A stretch of DNA of 64,000 nt from Stutzerimonas azotifigens DSM 17556 (GCF_000425625.1 NZ_KE384416.1:1-64000); one strand, 5' to 3'. Positions 19,430 to 29,550 are shown, counted from the first letter of the stretch. A program made the numbers and translations. Notes: generated by a model not told the origin, from the sequence alone.

Positions 19430-20914
19430 TCAGATCCAGCCCAGCCAGCGCCACCAGGTCACGGCGAACAGCAGCATGCTCAGGTAGCCGATCAGGGTCA
19501 GCAGCAGGCCCACCCTGGCGAACTGCCGCGCGGTGAAGGTCTCGGTCCCCAGGCAGACCATGTTCTGCGGGGCGTTGATCGGCAGGATGAAGCCGTAGCT
19601 GACCACGAAGCCGAGCAGCATGGTCATGCCCAGCTGGCTGAAGTCCCCCGGCAGGCTGAGCAATACGGAAATCAGGATCGGCAGCATCGCCGAGGTCAGC
19701 GCCGTCGCGCTGGCGAACCCCAGGTGGATGACGATGAGGAAGGCCGCGAGGATGGCGAAGATGCCCAGCGGGCCGACCACGCCGAGTCCGGTGTGCGCCA
19801 CCACTTGGGCGCCGAGCCATTGCCCGGCCTGGGTGGCAAGCAGCACGGTGCCCAGGCTGATGCCGACCCCGAAGACGATCACCGTGCCCCAGGGCACCCG
19901 CGCCTGCACTTCCTTCCAGTCCATCACGCCGATGCGCGGCAGCATCAGGAGCACCAGGCCGGCGTAGGTGGTACTGGTGGTGTCGAAGGCGTGCAGCTTG
20001 CCCTCGCTGGCCCAGCACAGCAGCAGTCCGAGGGAAACCGCCAGCAGGCGCTTCTGCGCGGACGTCATCGGGCCCAGCTCGGCGAGGGCGCGCGCCACCG
20101 CCTCCTTGCCGCCGGCGACGCGCTCGGTTTCCGGCGGCAGCAGCCGCAGCACCACGACCAGCAGCACGAAGGACATCAGCACCGCCCAGGGCGCGCCGGC
20201 GACGAGCCAGTCGATCCAGCTCACCCGCTCGCCCAGCAGCCTGTCCATGAAGCCCACCAGCAGCAGGTTCTGCGCCGCCGCGGTCTGGATGCCGATGTTC
20301 CAGATGCTGGTGCCCTGGGCGACGACGATCATCATGCCGACCGCGAAGTTCGAGCGCTTGTCGATGCCGAAGGCGGTGACGATGCCGAGCATGATCGGCA
20401 CCACGCAGGCGGCGCGCGCCGTGGCGCTGGGCACCACCAGGCTGAGCAGCACGATGACCACCAGGGTGCCGCCGAGGATGTGCCGCGGACGGGTGCCCAC
20501 CTTCGACAGGGTGACCAGGGCGATGCGCCGGTCCAGTCCGGTCAGGGTCATCGCCGCGGCGATGAACAGCGCGCCGGCCACCAGCGCCAGGGCCGGGTTG
20601 GCGAAACCGGACAGGCCCATGCCGATGGCCCGCGAGGTGCCGTAGACGACTTCCGGGTTGTCCACCGTGGGTGCCGTGCCGACCAGAAAGGCCAGCAGCG
20701 CGGTGATCATGATCGCGCTGGCCTCGTAGGACACCGCTTCGGTGATCCAGACGATCACCGCGAACGCCAGGATCGCCAGCACACGCTGGCCGGCGACAGA
20801 CAGATCGGCCGGCAACGGCAACAGCAGCACGCCGACCAGCGCCAGTATGGCCACCACCAGGCCGATCGGAATGCCCGGCAGGCCGTGGCGGGTTGCGGTA
20901 GTGGTTTCGTTCAT
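19430..20914 (-). CDS. DASS/SLC13-type anion transporter
   Basis: A 494-residue membrane protein with about 12 hydrophobic segments, of the divalent anion:sodium symporter family (di-/tricarboxylates, sulfate or similar). SLC13-type features are the repeated SNT-like regions: VPSATARAACVVPIMLGIV near residue 167 and SATALTSAMLPILISVL near 405. The start MNETTTATRHGLPG is preceded by GGAG. The substrate cannot be read from the sequence. It is transcribed away from the 181-bp repeat array. Confidence 0.88.
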   Translation of the reverse strand: MNETTTATRHGLPGIPIGLVVAILALVGVLLLPLPADLSVAGQRVLAILAFAVIVWITEAVSYEASAIMITALLAFLVGTAPTVDNPEVVYGTSRAIGMGLSGFANPALALVAGALFIAAAMTLTGLDRRIALVTLSKVGTRPRHILGGTLVVIVLLSLVVPSATARAACVVPIMLGIVTAFGIDKRSNFAVGMMIVVAQGTSIWNIGIQTAAAQNLLLVGFMDRLLGERVSWIDWLVAGAPWAVLMSFVLLVVVLRLLPPETERVAGGKEAVARALAELGPMTSAQKRLLAVSLGLLLCWASEGKLHAFDTTSTTYAGLVLLMLPRIGVMDWKEVQARVPWGTVIVFGVGISLGTVLLATQAGQWLGAQVVAHTGLGVVGPLGIFAILAAFLIVIHLGFASATALTSAMLPILISVLLSLPGDFSQLGMTMLLGFVVSYGFILPINAPQNMVCLGTETFTARQFARVGLLLTLIGYLSMLLFAVTWWRWLGWI

Positions 20915-21040
20915 GGGGAGGCTCCATGGGCCGACAGAAGCGCCTCCAGCATGGGCGAGCGAAGCCGGTGTGGTCATGACATGGGTCTATGGACGGTCTC
21001 GGCGATGCGAAAAGTGCGCCGAGCGGCCGTTCGAGGTTTC
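20915..21040. other. spacer upstream of the anion transporter
   Basis: This is the probable promoter side of the DASS-type transporter gene. I see no gene or clear operator here. The reading frame that starts in this spacer and runs for 1570 codons is an artefact of the repeats and of frames opposite katE. Confidence 0.5.
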
Positions 21041-21572
21041 GGGCAGGCCTTGCGGCCTGCAGTCGCCGCGAGGGCGCGCCTCCCACGGGGTCGGTGGAGC
21101 TCGCTGCTTTTGTGGGAGGCCCGACCTCGGGGCGACGCTTTTCTGGCCTCAAGCCTTCAAGCCTTCAAGCCTCAGCCGCTTTTGTGGGAGGCTCGGCCTC
21201 GGGGCAAGGCTTCGAGGCTTCGGGCAGGCCTGTGGCCTGCAGTCGCCGCGGGGGCGCGCCTCCCACGGGTTCGGTGGGGGCCTGCCGCTTTTGTGGGAGG
21301 CCCGACCTCGGGGCGACGCTTTTCTGGCCTCAAGCTTTCAAGCCTTCAAGCCTCAGCCGCTTTTGTGGGAGGCTCGGCCTCGGGGAAAGGCTTCGAGGCT
21401 TCGGGCAGGCCTGTGGCCTGCAGTCGCCGCGGGGGCGCGCCTCCCACGGGGTCGGTGGAGCTCGCTGCTTTTGTGGGAGGCCCGACCTCGGGGCGACGCT
21501 TTTCTGGCCTCAAGCCTTCAAGCCTTCAAGCCTTCAAGCCTTCAAGCCTTCAAGCCTTCAAGCCTCGGACGG
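21041..21572. repeat. 181-bp tandem repeat, about 3 copies, with TTCAAGCC octamers
   Basis: Copies begin at 21041, 21222 and 21403, giving a period of exactly 181 bp. Each unit contains GGGCAGGCCTGTGGCCTGCA, GGGCGCGCCTCCCACGGG, a TGTGGGAGGCCCGACCTCGG palindromic module, an octamer run (TTCAAGCC)n and, in the first two copies, a second TGTGGGAGGCTCGGCCTCGG module. The octamer count is two in copies 1 and 2 (copy 2 has one variant) and six perfect units in copy 3 (21517-21564). The array lies between the start of the anion transporter and the end of katE and codes for nothing. Confidence 0.9.
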
Positions 21573-21615
21573 GCCTGCGGCCCACCCGAGCCGATACCCG
21601 GGCAGGCCCGGCGCA

Positions 21616-23748
21616 TCAGGCCGGTATGCCCTTGGCCACCGCCTCGCGCGCCCAGATGCGGTGCTGTGCCAGCGCCTGGGCGAACGGTCCGAACACCGCC
21701 GCGACGTCGTCACCGTCGACCAGCCCGGCATCGGCCTGCAGGCCCAGGGCGACGGGCAGTTGCCGCGCCTCGCCGACCAGCGCGATCGGCTTGAGGTGCT
21801 TGTAGGCCTCGAGCAGATAATGCTTGGCCTCGCCGCTGCCGCTCATGGCCTCGACGCTCTGGGCACCCCCTGGTACGAACACCGCATCGAAGGCGATCGA
21901 CGGCATGCCGTCCATGGCCGCGTCCGTGACCAGCGTCTGCCCGTCGGCGGTGGTCACCGGCGCCGGGCTCGGGCCGATCAGCTTGGCCATCGCGCCCTGC
22001 TCGGCGAGCTTGCGCTTGAAGGCGTCCACCGCCTGGCCGTCCACGCCGTCGGCGACCAGGATGGCGACCTTGCGCGACCTGATGGTGCCGGTCAGGCGGT
22101 TCAGCAGGCTCAGCGCCGGCGAGGCGGCGGGCGTCGGCGCCTTGGTCGGCCTGCTCGGCGCCGTCGGGGCCGGCAGGCCGAGGTTCTCCGCGACGCGGCG
22201 GGCCAGCTCCAGGTCGATGTTGGCGAGGATCTCGTTGACCTGGCGTTCGCGGATGAAGATCCGCTCGACCTTGCCCAGCTCGAAGGTGTAGGCGCCGATG
22301 ATGTGTTCCTTCTCCGGAGCGCTCATGCTGTTCCAGAACAGCGTGGCCTGGGAGAAGTGGTCGCCGAACGACTCGCTCCGGTTGCGGATCTTGTGCCCCT
22401 CGACGCGCTCGGGGTAGCTCTCGAAACCACCGCCGCTGGCCGCCGGCGGAGCCTCCTTGGGCCAGCCGCCGTCGATCGAGTTGGGCTCGTAGGGCGCGCG
22501 GCCCTTGTGGATCGTCTGCCGGTGGAAGGCGTCGCGCTGGTTGTTGTGCAGCGGCGCCACCGGGCGGTTGATCGGGATCTCGTGGAAGTTCGGCCCGCCC
22601 AGGCGCAGCAGCTGGGTGTCGGTGTAGGAGAACAGCCGGCCCTGCAGCAGCGGGTCGTTGCTGAAATCGATGCCGGGCACGATGTGGCCGGGGTGGAAGG
22701 CGGCCTGCTCGGTCTCGGCGAAGAAGTTGTCGGGGTTGCGGTTGAGCGTCATCTTGCCCAGCACGCGGACCGGGACCACTTCTTCGGGGATGATCTTGGT
22801 CGGATCGAGCAGGTCGAAGTCGAAGCTGTGCTCGTCCTCCTCCTCGACCACCTGCACGCCGAACTCCCACTCGAAGTAATCGCCCGACTCGATGGATTCC
22901 CAGAGGTCGCGGCGGTTGAAGTCCGGGTCCTTGCCGCCGAGCTTGAGCGCCTCGTCCCAGACCAGCGAATAGGCGCCGGCCAGCGGCTTCCAGTGGAACT
23001 TGACGAAGCGGCTCTTGCCCTCGGCGTTGATCATGCGGAAGGTGTGGATGCCAAAGCCTTCGATCGACCGGTAGGACCGCGGGATGCCACGGTCGGACAT
23101 CACCCAGAGCACCATGTGCGCCGATTCCGGCGTCAGCGAGACGAAGTCCCAGAAGGTGTCGTGGGCCGACTGGCCGGTGGGAATCTCGTTGTGCGCCTCG
23201 GGTTTGACCGCATGCACGAAGTCCGGGAACTTGATCGCGTCCTGGATGAAGAAGATCGGGATGTCGTTGCCGACCAGGTCGAAGTTGCCCTCGTCGGTGT
23301 AGAACTTGGTGGCGAAGCCACGCACGTCGCGCACCGTGTCGGCCGAGCCGCGCGGCCCCTGCACCGTCGAGAAGCGCACGAACACCGGGGTCTCCTTGCC
23401 CTCGGCAGAGAGGAAGGAAGCCTTGGTCAGGTCGCTGTGGTCGCCGTAGCTGACGAACACGCCGTGCGCCGCGGCGCCGCGCGCATGGACGATGCGCTCG
23501 GGAATGCGCTCGTGGTCGAAGTGGGTGATCTTCTCGCGCATGATGAAGTCTTCGAGCAGCGAGGGCCCACGGTTGCCCGCCTTGAGGGTGTTCTGGTTGT
23601 CGGCGATCTTCACGCCCTGGTTGGTGGTCAGCGCCTGGCCGGTGGCGTCGGAGCGAAAGGTTTCCAGGCTGTCGGTCTTGGCGTTGTGGTTGCGGCGGTC
23701 GAGCGCGTCGGAGCCGGCCAGTTCGCTGGGTTTCTTGGAGTCGGTCAT
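21616..23748 (-). CDS. katE: large-subunit catalase HPII
   Basis: A 710-residue clade II catalase that decomposes hydrogen peroxide in the cytosol, usually in stationary phase. The distal His is in [14 protein letters not shown] (near 90), the Asn in [18 protein letters not shown] (near 155), and the proximal heme Tyr in [15 protein letters not shown] (near 370). A C-terminal DJ-1/PfpI-like domain covers about 560-710 ([15 protein letters not shown]), which marks the large form. The start [14 protein letters not shown] is chosen over an upstream in-frame codon without family similarity. Confidence 0.95.
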   Translation of the reverse strand: MTDSKKPSELAGSDALDRRNHNAKTDSLETFRSDATGQALTTNQGVKIADNQNTLKAGNRGPSLLEDFIMREKITHFDHERIPERIVHARGAAAHGVFVSYGDHSDLTKASFLSAEGKETPVFVRFSTVQGPRGSADTVRDVRGFATKFYTDEGNFDLVGNDIPIFFIQDAIKFPDFVHAVKPEAHNEIPTGQSAHDTFWDFVSLTPESAHMVLWVMSDRGIPRSYRSIEGFGIHTFRMINAEGKSRFVKFHWKPLAGAYSLVWDEALKLGGKDPDFNRRDLWESIESGDYFEWEFGVQVVEEEDEHSFDFDLLDPTKIIPEEVVPVRVLGKMTLNRNPDNFFAETEQAAFHPGHIVPGIDFSNDPLLQGRLFSYTDTQLLRLGGPNFHEIPINRPVAPLHNNQRDAFHRQTIHKGRAPYEPNSIDGGWPKEAPPAASGGGFESYPERVEGHKIRNRSESFGDHFSQATLFWNSMSAPEKEHIIGAYTFELGKVERIFIRERQVNEILANIDLELARRVAENLGLPAPTAPSRPTKAPTPAASPALSLLNRLTGTIRSRKVAILVADGVDGQAVDAFKRKLAEQGAMAKLIGPSPAPVTTADGQTLVTDAAMDGMPSIAFDAVFVPGGAQSVEAMSGSGEAKHYLLEAYKHLKPIALVGEARQLPVALGLQADAGLVDGDDVAAVFGPFAQALAQHRIWAREAVAKGIPA

Positions 23749-24016
23749 GGTCTGCCTCATCGAGCGGGTGGGCTGAAACCGCAAAGCGATCGGAACGCTC
23801 GCGACCTCGGCGGTCGCCAGGATCAGTTCACGGGCAGCTTTACCGACCCCGCCGGGGCGGGATTCGTTTCGCCCATTGCGATAAACGTCGCCAATCACGA
23901 CGATGTGCTGTGCCTATCTCACGTCATCGCCGATGGCGCGAAAACGGGCCCGCCGGGTAGAATGCGCCCCCTTCGGGCCACCGCCCGGCCAGATGACGTA
24001 CCCACAAGGTCCGCCC
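23749..24016. other. divergent katE/metN promoter region
   Basis: A 268-base gap between the katE and metN starts. A TAGAAT hexamer at about 23959-23964 (GGGTAGAATGCGCCCC) could be a -10 for metN. No riboswitch-like fold was recognised by eye. Confidence 0.35.
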
Positions 24017-25024
24017 GTGATCGAATTCGACCAGGTCCACAAAACGTACCGCGTCGGCAATCGCGACATCCCCGCGCTGCAACCGACCCGGCTCAACATC
24101 GAAAGCGGCGAGGTGTTCGGCCTGATCGGACACTCCGGCGCCGGCAAGAGCACGCTGCTGCGGCTGATCAACCGTCTGGAGGAACCCTCCGGCGGGCGCA
24201 TCCTGGTCAACGGCGAGGACGTCACCGCGCTCGACACCGACGGCCTGCGGCGCTTCCGCCAGCGCGTCGGGATGATCTTCCAGCACTTCAACCTGCTCAG
24301 CTCCAAGACCGTGGCCGACAACGTCGCCATGCCCCTGCGGCTGGCCGGAGGCCGTTCGCGCGCCGAGATCGACCAGCGCGTCGCCGCCCTGCTCGCCCGC
24401 GTCGGCCTCCAGGACCATGCGCGCAAGTACCCGGCGCAGCTCTCCGGCGGGCAGAAGCAGCGGGTCGGCATCGCCCGCGCGCTGGCCACCGAGCCGGACA
24501 TCCTGCTGTGCGACGAGGCCACCAGCGCGCTGGACCCGCAGACCACCGCGCAGGTGCTGCAGCTGCTCGGCGAGATCAACCGCGAGCTGAAGCTGACCGT
24601 CGTGCTCATCACCCACGAGATGGACGTGATCCGCCGCGTCTGCGACCGCGTGGCGGTGATGGACGACGGGCGCATCGTCGAGCAGGGGCCGGTGGCCGAG
24701 GTGTTCCTGCATCCGCGGCACCCGACCACCCAGCGCTTCGTCCAGGAGGACGAGGCGCTGGACGAGAACGAACAGCGCGACGACTTCGCCCACGTGCCGG
24801 GCCGCATCCTGCGCCTGACCTTCCAGGGCGAGGCCACCTACACCCCGCTGCTCGGCACCGTGGCGCGCGAAACCGGGGTCGACTACAGCATCCTCGCCGG
24901 GCGCATCGACCGCATCAAGGACGTGCCCTACGGCCAGCTCACCCTCGCCCTGGTCGGCGGCGACCTGGCCGCCGCCCTGGCCCGCTTCGAGGCCGCCGAG
25001 GTGCACGTGGAGGTTCTGCGCTGA
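24017..25024 (+). CDS. metN: methionine ABC transporter ATPase
   Basis: A 335-residue ATPase. Walker A is [10 protein letters not shown] (near 39), the signature [10 protein letters not shown] (near 140) and Walker [13 protein letters not shown] (near 162). A C-terminal NIL domain (about 255-335, [20 protein letters not shown]) binds methionine and gives feedback inhibition. A GTG at 24017 with AAGGT upstream gives the usual [14 protein letters not shown]-terminus; the ATG at 23993 is an alternative adding eight residues. It overlaps metI by one base. Confidence 0.95.
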   Translation: MIEFDQVHKTYRVGNRDIPALQPTRLNIESGEVFGLIGHSGAGKSTLLRLINRLEEPSGGRILVNGEDVTALDTDGLRRFRQRVGMIFQHFNLLSSKTVADNVAMPLRLAGGRSRAEIDQRVAALLARVGLQDHARKYPAQLSGGQKQRVGIARALATEPDILLCDEATSALDPQTTAQVLQLLGEINRELKLTVVLITHEMDVIRRVCDRVAVMDDGRIVEQGPVAEVFLHPRHPTTQRFVQEDEALDENEQRDDFAHVPGRILRLTFQGEATYTPLLGTVARETGVDYSILAGRIDRIKDVPYGQLTLALVGGDLAAALARFEAAEVHVEVLR

Positions 25025-25701
25025 TGCAAGCCCTGTACGAGACGCTCTTCGCCAACATCGACTGGTACGACATCTGGCTCGCCACGCTGGACACCCTGCT
25101 GATGCTCGGCGGCTCGCTGCTGTTCACCATCCTGCTCGGCCTGCCGCTGGGCGTGCTGCTGTTCCTCACCGGCCCGCGCCAGCTGTTCGAGAACGGCCCG
25201 CTGTACGCGCTGCTGTCGTTCGTGGTGAACGTGCTGCGTTCGCTGCCGTTCATCATCCTGCTGATCGTGATGATCCCCTTCACCGTGCTGCTCACCGGCA
25301 CCTCGCTCGGCGTCGCCGGGGCCATCCCGCCGCTGGTGGTGGGCGCCGCGCCCTTCTTCGCACGGCTGGTGGAGACCGCGCTGCGCGAGGTCGACCGCGG
25401 CATCATCGAGGCCACCCAGGCGATGGGCGCCACCACCCGGCAGATCATCTTCGCCGCATTGCTGCCCGAAGCCCGCCCGGGCATCATCGCCGCCATCACC
25501 GTCACCGCCATCACCCTGGTGTCCTACACCGCGATGGCCGGCGTGGTGGGTGCCGGCGGCCTCGGCGACCTGGCGATCCGCTACGGCTACCAGCGCTTCC
25601 AGACCGACGTCATGGTCGTCACCGTCGTGCTGCTGCTGGTTCTGGTGCAGGTCCTGCAGAGCGTCGGCGACCGGCTGGTCACCCATTTTTCACGCAAATG
25701 A
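25024..25701 (+). CDS. metI: methionine ABC transporter permease
   Basis: A 225-residue permease with five or six membrane helices, starting [20 protein letters not shown]. The coupling-helix EAA-type loop is ALREVDRGIIEATQAMGATT (near 118). It follows metN with the ATGA overlap and precedes metQ, the standard order of D-/L-methionine importers. Confidence 0.95.
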   Translation: MQALYETLFANIDWYDIWLATLDTLLMLGGSLLFTILLGLPLGVLLFLTGPRQLFENGPLYALLSFVVNVLRSLPFIILLIVMIPFTVLLTGTSLGVAGAIPPLVVGAAPFFARLVETALREVDRGIIEATQAMGATTRQIIFAALLPEARPGIIAAITVTAITLVSYTAMAGVVGAGGLGDLAIRYGYQRFQTDVMVVTVVLLLVLVQVLQSVGDRLVTHFSRK

Positions 25702-25756
25702 ACCCATAAGAAGGGCGAGCGAACCATCGCACCCCGCTCACTCCAAGGAACCCACG

Positions 25757-26530
25757 ATGAAGAAACTGATTGCTGCCCTGGCCACCATCGCCGCGTTTTC
25801 CGCCCAGGCGGCGGACACCCTGAACGTCGCCGCCACCGCCGTGCCGCACGCCGAGCTTCTCGAGCACATCAAGCCGGCGCTGGCCGAGCAGGGCGTGACG
25901 CTCAACGTGAAGGTCTTCACCGACTACGTGCAGCCGAACATCCAGGTCGCCGAGAAGCGCCTGGACGCCAACTTCTTCCAGCACCAGCCCTACCTCGACG
26001 AGTTCAACAAGGGCCGCGGCACCGAGCTGGTGAGCGTCGCCGGCGTGCACATCGAGCCCTTCGGCGCCTACTCCGATAAGTACGAATCCCTCGACGCGCT
26101 GCCCGAAGGCGCCACCGTGGTCATCCCCAACGACGCCACCAACGGCGGCCGCGCGCTGCTGCTGCTGGACAAGGCCGGGCTGATCGGCCTGAAGGACGGC
26201 GCCGGCATCACCGCCACGCCGAAGGACATCGCCGAGAATCCCAAGCGCATCAAGATCCGCGAGCTGGAAGCGGCCACCCTGCCGCGTGTGCTGACCCAGG
26301 TCGATCTGGCGCTGATCAACACCAACTACGCGCTGGAAGCCAAGCTCAATCCCACCGAGGACGCACTCATCATCGAAGGCAGCGACTCGCCCTACGTCAA
26401 CATCCTCGTCGCCCGTCCGGACAACAAGGACAGCGACGCCATGCAGAAGCTCGCCGCGGCGCTGCACAGCGAGGACGTGAAGCAGTTCATCGAAGAGAAG
26501 TACCAGGGCGCCGTGGTGCCGGCATTCTGA
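25757..26530 (+). CDS. metQ: methionine-binding protein MetQ (NlpA family)
   Basis: A 257-residue substrate-binding protein with a cleavable signal peptide (MKKLIAALATIAAFSAQA). No lipobox Cys is present at the cleavage site, so it is probably a soluble periplasmic form rather than a lipoprotein. Family features include FTDYVQPNIQVAEKRLDANFFQH and PNDATNGGRALLLL. A strong terminator follows 21 bases after the stop and closes the operon. Confidence 0.94.
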   Translation: MKKLIAALATIAAFSAQAADTLNVAATAVPHAELLEHIKPALAEQGVTLNVKVFTDYVQPNIQVAEKRLDANFFQHQPYLDEFNKGRGTELVSVAGVHIEPFGAYSDKYESLDALPEGATVVIPNDATNGGRALLLLDKAGLIGLKDGAGITATPKDIAENPKRIKIRELEAATLPRVLTQVDLALINTNYALEAKLNPTEDALIIEGSDSPYVNILVARPDNKDSDAMQKLAAALHSEDVKQFIEEKYQGAVVPAF

Positions 26531-26551
26531 TCGCCGCAAGGCCCTGATCGA

Positions 26552-26583
26552 AGAGCCCGCCCTGTGCGGGCTCTTTCGTTTTC
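26552..26583 (+). terminator. metNIQ terminator
   Basis: A perfect 9-bp stem AGAGCCCGC/GCGGGCTCT with a 5-base loop is followed by TTCGTTTTC. This is a typical intrinsic terminator. Confidence 0.9.
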
Positions 26584-26963
26584 GGAGGCTCTTGTGGGAG
26601 CGGGCGTTGATCTGGCGCCGGACGCAGCGCCGCGTGATGCGGTCGCAGGCGGCGTCTCCCCGGCAGGCGTGCACCCTTCTCGTAGGAGCGAGCTTGCTCG
26701 CGAACCGCCCTCGACACCCGGCGCAAGACCCCTCTCCCCTCTGGAACGGGGCTGGTGCGCAGGGTCTTCCCTCATCCGGCCCTGCGGGCCACCTTCTCCC
26801 GGCGGGAGAAGGGAAAGGCACGGCGCGGCCTGGAGCCCAGGCGCAGACCTGCCGGCACAGGCCTTGCCTGCGACCGGCGCCTGCGCGATGCCGGCACCAA
26901 CACCAAACCATCCCCCTCCCCGGCGGGAGAGGGCTGGGGTGAGGGGTGACGGCGGCGCCTTGC
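26584..26963. repeat. dispersed repeat cluster before the LysR gene end
   Basis: No gene is supported. The gap contains GTAGGAGCGAGCTTGCTCGC (26682-26701), the CCCTCATCCGGCCCT...GGGAGAAGGG module (about 26769-26813), a partial CTTGCCTGCGACCGG unit (about 26863-26877) and a GGGAGAGGGCTGGGGTGAGG unit (about 26927-26946). Confidence 0.6.
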
Positions 26964-27827
26964 CTAGCGCCCCGCGCTGCGCAGGCATTCGAGCAGGCAC
27001 GCCAGCGCCGGCTGGCGCTGGGCGCGGCGCATCACCGCCACCAGTTGCCGGTTGAAGCCGAGCGCGCCGAGCTCGAGCACGCGCACCCGGGCCCGGCGCT
27101 GCAGCCAGAGCCCGGCGCGTGGAATCAGCGCCACGCCCATGCCGGCCTCGACCATGCGCACGATGGCATCCAGCTCGTCCAGCTCCAGCGCCTCGCGTAC
27201 CTGCAGGCGATGCTGGCGCAGAAAGCCCTCCACCAGGCGGCCGCCGAAGGAGCGCCGGTCGTAGCGCACCAGCGGCTGGGTGGCGAGCAGCTGCAGCGGG
27301 TCGTCGCCGGCCAGGCCCTCGGGCAGCACCAGCACGAAGGGCTCGTGCACCAGCGGCACCTCCAGCAGCTCCTTGGGCAGGTCGAAGGGCGGCTTGATCA
27401 GCAGCGCCAGGTCGAGCTCGCCGGCGTCGAGCCGGCTGAGCAGCTCCAGCGACACGCCCGGCACCAGCTTCAGCTCAATGTGCGGCGCGCGCGCGCGAAA
27501 CGACGGCAGCGCTTCGGGCAACAACCCGGTCTGCACGGTGGCGATGGCGCCGATGCGCAGCTCGCCGCGCCACTGGGCGACGTCCTCCGCCAGGGCCATC
27601 TGGGCGAACAGCCCGAGGATCTGCTCGGCCAGCGGCAGGGCATGCCGCCCCGCGGCGTTGAGCACCGCGGCACGCCCACTGCGTTCGAACAGCGGCACGC
27701 CGAGCTGGCGCTCGAGCACGCGCATCTGCGCGCTGACCGCCGACTGGGTCAACCCGACGTGCTGGCCAGCGGCGGCGAAGGTGCCGTGGCGGGCCACGGC
27801 GACGAAGGTCCTGAGTTCGCGCAGCAT
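26964..27827 (-). CDS. LysR-family transcriptional regulator
   Basis: A 287-residue LysR regulator. The N-terminal helix-turn-helix reads [20 protein letters not shown] then [22 protein letters not shown], and an effector-binding domain follows from about residue 90 ([17 protein letters not shown]). It is divergent from the VOC-family gene, with 98 bases between, so that gene is the most likely target. The effector is unknown. Confidence 0.92.
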   Translation of the reverse strand: MLRELRTFVAVARHGTFAAAGQHVGLTQSAVSAQMRVLERQLGVPLFERSGRAAVLNAAGRHALPLAEQILGLFAQMALAEDVAQWRGELRIGAIATVQTGLLPEALPSFRARAPHIELKLVPGVSLELLSRLDAGELDLALLIKPPFDLPKELLEVPLVHEPFVLVLPEGLAGDDPLQLLATQPLVRYDRRSFGGRLVEGFLRQHRLQVREALELDELDAIVRMVEAGMGVALIPRAGLWLQRRARVRVLELGALGFNRQLVAVMRRAQRQPALACLLECLRSAGR

Positions 27828-27925
27828 CGATCGAAATCCTTGTTGCTCAACAGCAAAGATACGCGCTTTTCATCGAAACGGCTGCTGCTCAGAATGCCGG
27901 AAAAACCCCTGAAGGAATCCCTTGC

Positions 27926-28351
27926 ATGGCACTCTCTCCCTTTCACCTGGCGATCCCCGTGTACGACCTGGCCGCCGCCCGGCATTTCTACGGTGAAGTC
28001 TTCGGCTGCCCGGAAGGCCGCAGCAGCGACCACTGGGTCGACTTCGACTTCTTCGGCCACCAGTTGGTCATCCACGAGGCCCCGAAGATGGCGCACCAGG
28101 AAGCCGCCCACCGCAACCCGGTGGACGGCCACGACGTGCCAGTGCCGCATTTCGGCGTGGTGCTGGAGTGGGATACCTGGCAGGCGCTGGCCGACCGCCT
28201 GCAAAGCCTGCAGACCGCGTTCGTGATCGAGCCCTACGTGCGCTTCAAGGGCCAGGTCGGCGAGCAGGCCACCATGTTCCTCCTCGACCCCTGTGGCAAC
28301 GCCCTGGAGTTCAAGGCGTTCAAGGACATCGGCCAGCTGTTCGCCAAATGA
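27926..28351 (+). CDS. VOC-superfamily (glyoxalase/dioxygenase-like) protein
   Basis: A 141-residue protein with two beta-alpha-beta-beta-beta modules. The first starts with [23 protein letters not shown] and the second contains [19 protein letters not shown] and ends [14 protein letters not shown]. The His near residue 7 and the Glu of ALEFKAF are candidate metal ligands. The reaction is unknown: glyoxalase, fosfomycin/bleomycin-type resistance and dioxygenase roles all occur in the superfamily. It is probably controlled by the divergent LysR protein. Confidence 0.85.
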   Translation: MALSPFHLAIPVYDLAAARHFYGEVFGCPEGRSSDHWVDFDFFGHQLVIHEAPKMAHQEAAHRNPVDGHDVPVPHFGVVLEWDTWQALADRLQSLQTAFVIEPYVRFKGQVGEQATMFLLDPCGNALEFKAFKDIGQLFAK

Positions 28352-28518
28352 CCCGCAGGCTGGGTTGGAACCTATAGCGGCAAGCCCGGCAGCGTTTCCA
28401 GCCCCGTTGGGCTTCGCTGCGCTCAACCCAACCTGCGAGCGTGGAAGCGGTCTTGACCGCGAATAGGCGCTGCCCCGATCACGATCGAGACCGCTCCCAC
28501 GAAAAGCCGTGGGCGAGG
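28352..28518. repeat. palindromic repeats between the VOC and DUF454 genes
   Basis: Two convergent genes end here. A GTTGGGCTTCGCTGCGCTCA module (28409-28428) also occurs at about 39737. An inverted pair GTGGAAGCGGTCT (28441-28453) and AGACCGCTCCCAC (28488-28500) could form a 13-bp stem with one mismatch that serves both genes. Confidence 0.55.
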
Positions 28519-28917
28519 TCATTCGGAACAGGCCCGCTCCGGCCGGCTCCAGATCCAGGCGGCGCCGCAGGCCATGCCGGCGGCGGCGAAGGCCACCGAG
28601 GGCCGGTGGGAGACGGTCAGCGCCAGGACCGTCAGGCTCGCCAGCATCGCCAGGCTGGCGATGACCTTGGTGCGCCGCGCGACCACCCCGCCCCGGCGCC
28701 AGTCGCGCAGGGTCGGGCCGAACAGCCGGTGGTTCTCAAGCCAGGCCGCCAGCCGCGGCGAGCTGCGCGACGCGGCCCAGGCGGCGAGCAGAACGAACTC
28801 GGTGGTCGGCAGGCCGGGCAGCACCACGCCCAGCAGCGCCAGGCCGATCGCCAGATGGGCGACGACCAGCCAGAGCCAGCGCAGACGACCGGGTCGGCCC
28901 GGCGACGCCTCAGGCAA
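28519..28917 (-). CDS. DUF454 (YbaN-like) inner-membrane protein
   Basis: A protein of about 132 residues with three or four hydrophobic segments, including WLWLVVAHLAIGLALLGVVL and PGLPTTEFVLLAAWAASRSS. The PGLPTTxF signature is that of DUF454/YbaN. The proposed TTG start at 28917 overlaps the hemO stop and has GGAG seven bases upstream; an ATG at 28971 would overlap hemO by about 60 bases. The function is unknown. Tight linkage to heme oxygenase suggests a role in heme or iron use, an inference from position only. Confidence 0.75.
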   Translation of the reverse strand: MPEASPGRPGRLRWLWLVVAHLAIGLALLGVVLPGLPTTEFVLLAAWAASRSSPRLAAWLENHRLFGPTLRDWRRGGVVARRTKVIASLAMLASLTVLALTVSHRPSVAFAAAGMACGAAWIWSRPERACSE

Positions 28918-29500
28918 AGCAGCGCTCCAGGTGCACGGCGAAGCGTTGGAACGCCTCGATGGCGGCGGCATCGGCCTGGCGTTCCTGCTCGGAATCCAGC
29001 TCGATGCCGTCCAGCACCTTGACGAAGCGCTTCCAGCCCTGGGCGCGACCGCCCTTCGGCGCAGCCAGGTGGCGGGCGCCGAAGCCTTCGTCCAGCCGCA
29101 GTGCGGCGGCCTTCTGGAACAGGAACTCGGCGCCGAGCTTCGAGCCTTCGGAAACGAACAGCCAGGCCAGCGCCTCGCCGACGCTCATCCGGCGTTCGCG
29201 GATGCTTTCGTCGCCCGCCGGCACCGGCATGCCGAAGTCGGCCAGGTCCAGGCGCGCCGCCTCGACCCGGCAGCGCGCCGGCAGGTCGTTCATCAGCGAC
29301 GTCAGGCGCGGGTCCTGGTAGAGGTTCTGCAGGTCGTACTGGAACAGGTACTGGGCGGCGACGAAGCGGGCGAAGTTCTCCCGGCTGGCGAACGGCTCGT
29401 GCGCCTTGACCAGTGCTTCGAGGCGCTGGTGGGGTTCGTGGGTCAGAGCATTCAGGCGCTGCGAACGCAGCGGATGGGACAGGTGCGTGGGGGCGCTCAT
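28910..29500 (-). CDS. hemO: biliverdin-producing heme oxygenase (HemO/PigA type)
   Basis: A 196-residue cytosolic heme oxygenase that opens heme to biliverdin, CO and ferrous iron. It aligns by eye over its whole length with P. aeruginosa PigA/HemO: the proximal His is His24 in NALTHEPHQRLEALV, and the distal-helix region is WLFVSEGSKLGAEFLFQKAAAL. Asn17 and Lys32 match residues linked in PigA to its unusual delta/beta cleavage, so the same products are likely. It starts 118 bases after hasF and ends overlapping the DUF454 gene. A partial Fur half-site (TTCATTATT) lies just upstream. Confidence 0.93.
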   Translation of the reverse strand: MSAPTHLSHPLRSQRLNALTHEPHQRLEALVKAHEPFASRENFARFVAAQYLFQYDLQNLYQDPRLTSLMNDLPARCRVEAARLDLADFGMPVPAGDESIRERRMSVGEALAWLFVSEGSKLGAEFLFQKAAALRLDEGFGARHLAAPKGGRAQGWKRFVKVLDGIELDSEQERQADAAAIEAFQRFAVHLERCFA

Positions 29501-29532
29501 GGAGGGTTCCCTGTTCTCGGCCAATAATGAAG

Positions 29533-29550
29533 AGCGGGCGCCTGCCCGCT
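29533..29550 (-). terminator. weak hairpin after hasF
   Basis: An AGCGGGC/GCCCGCT stem with a 4-base loop is followed on the minus strand by CTTCATTATT. It may partly terminate the has transcript before hemO. The T-tract is poor, so read-through into hemO is likely. Confidence 0.4.

Noticed and set aside
21511-21564. Possible CRISPR-like array
   Set aside because: Repeats are contiguous 8-mers without spacers, and no cas genes are nearby; this is a minisatellite.
23749-24016. SAM-type riboswitch ahead of metN
   Set aside because: No conserved riboswitch core or terminator/anti-terminator pair could be seen, and SAM riboswitches are not expected in Pseudomonas met genes.
20989-25701. A 1570-codon open frame on the plus strand
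   Set aside because: It crosses the 181-bp repeat array, runs antisense through katE and then out of frame through metN before joining the metI frame. Its composition (Arg/Gly/Ala/Val runs) is that of GC-rich shadow frames; only its last part is the real metI.
26564-27055. ORFs of 60-160 codons after metQ
   Set aside because: They consist of repeat modules past a strong terminator and run into the LysR gene end.
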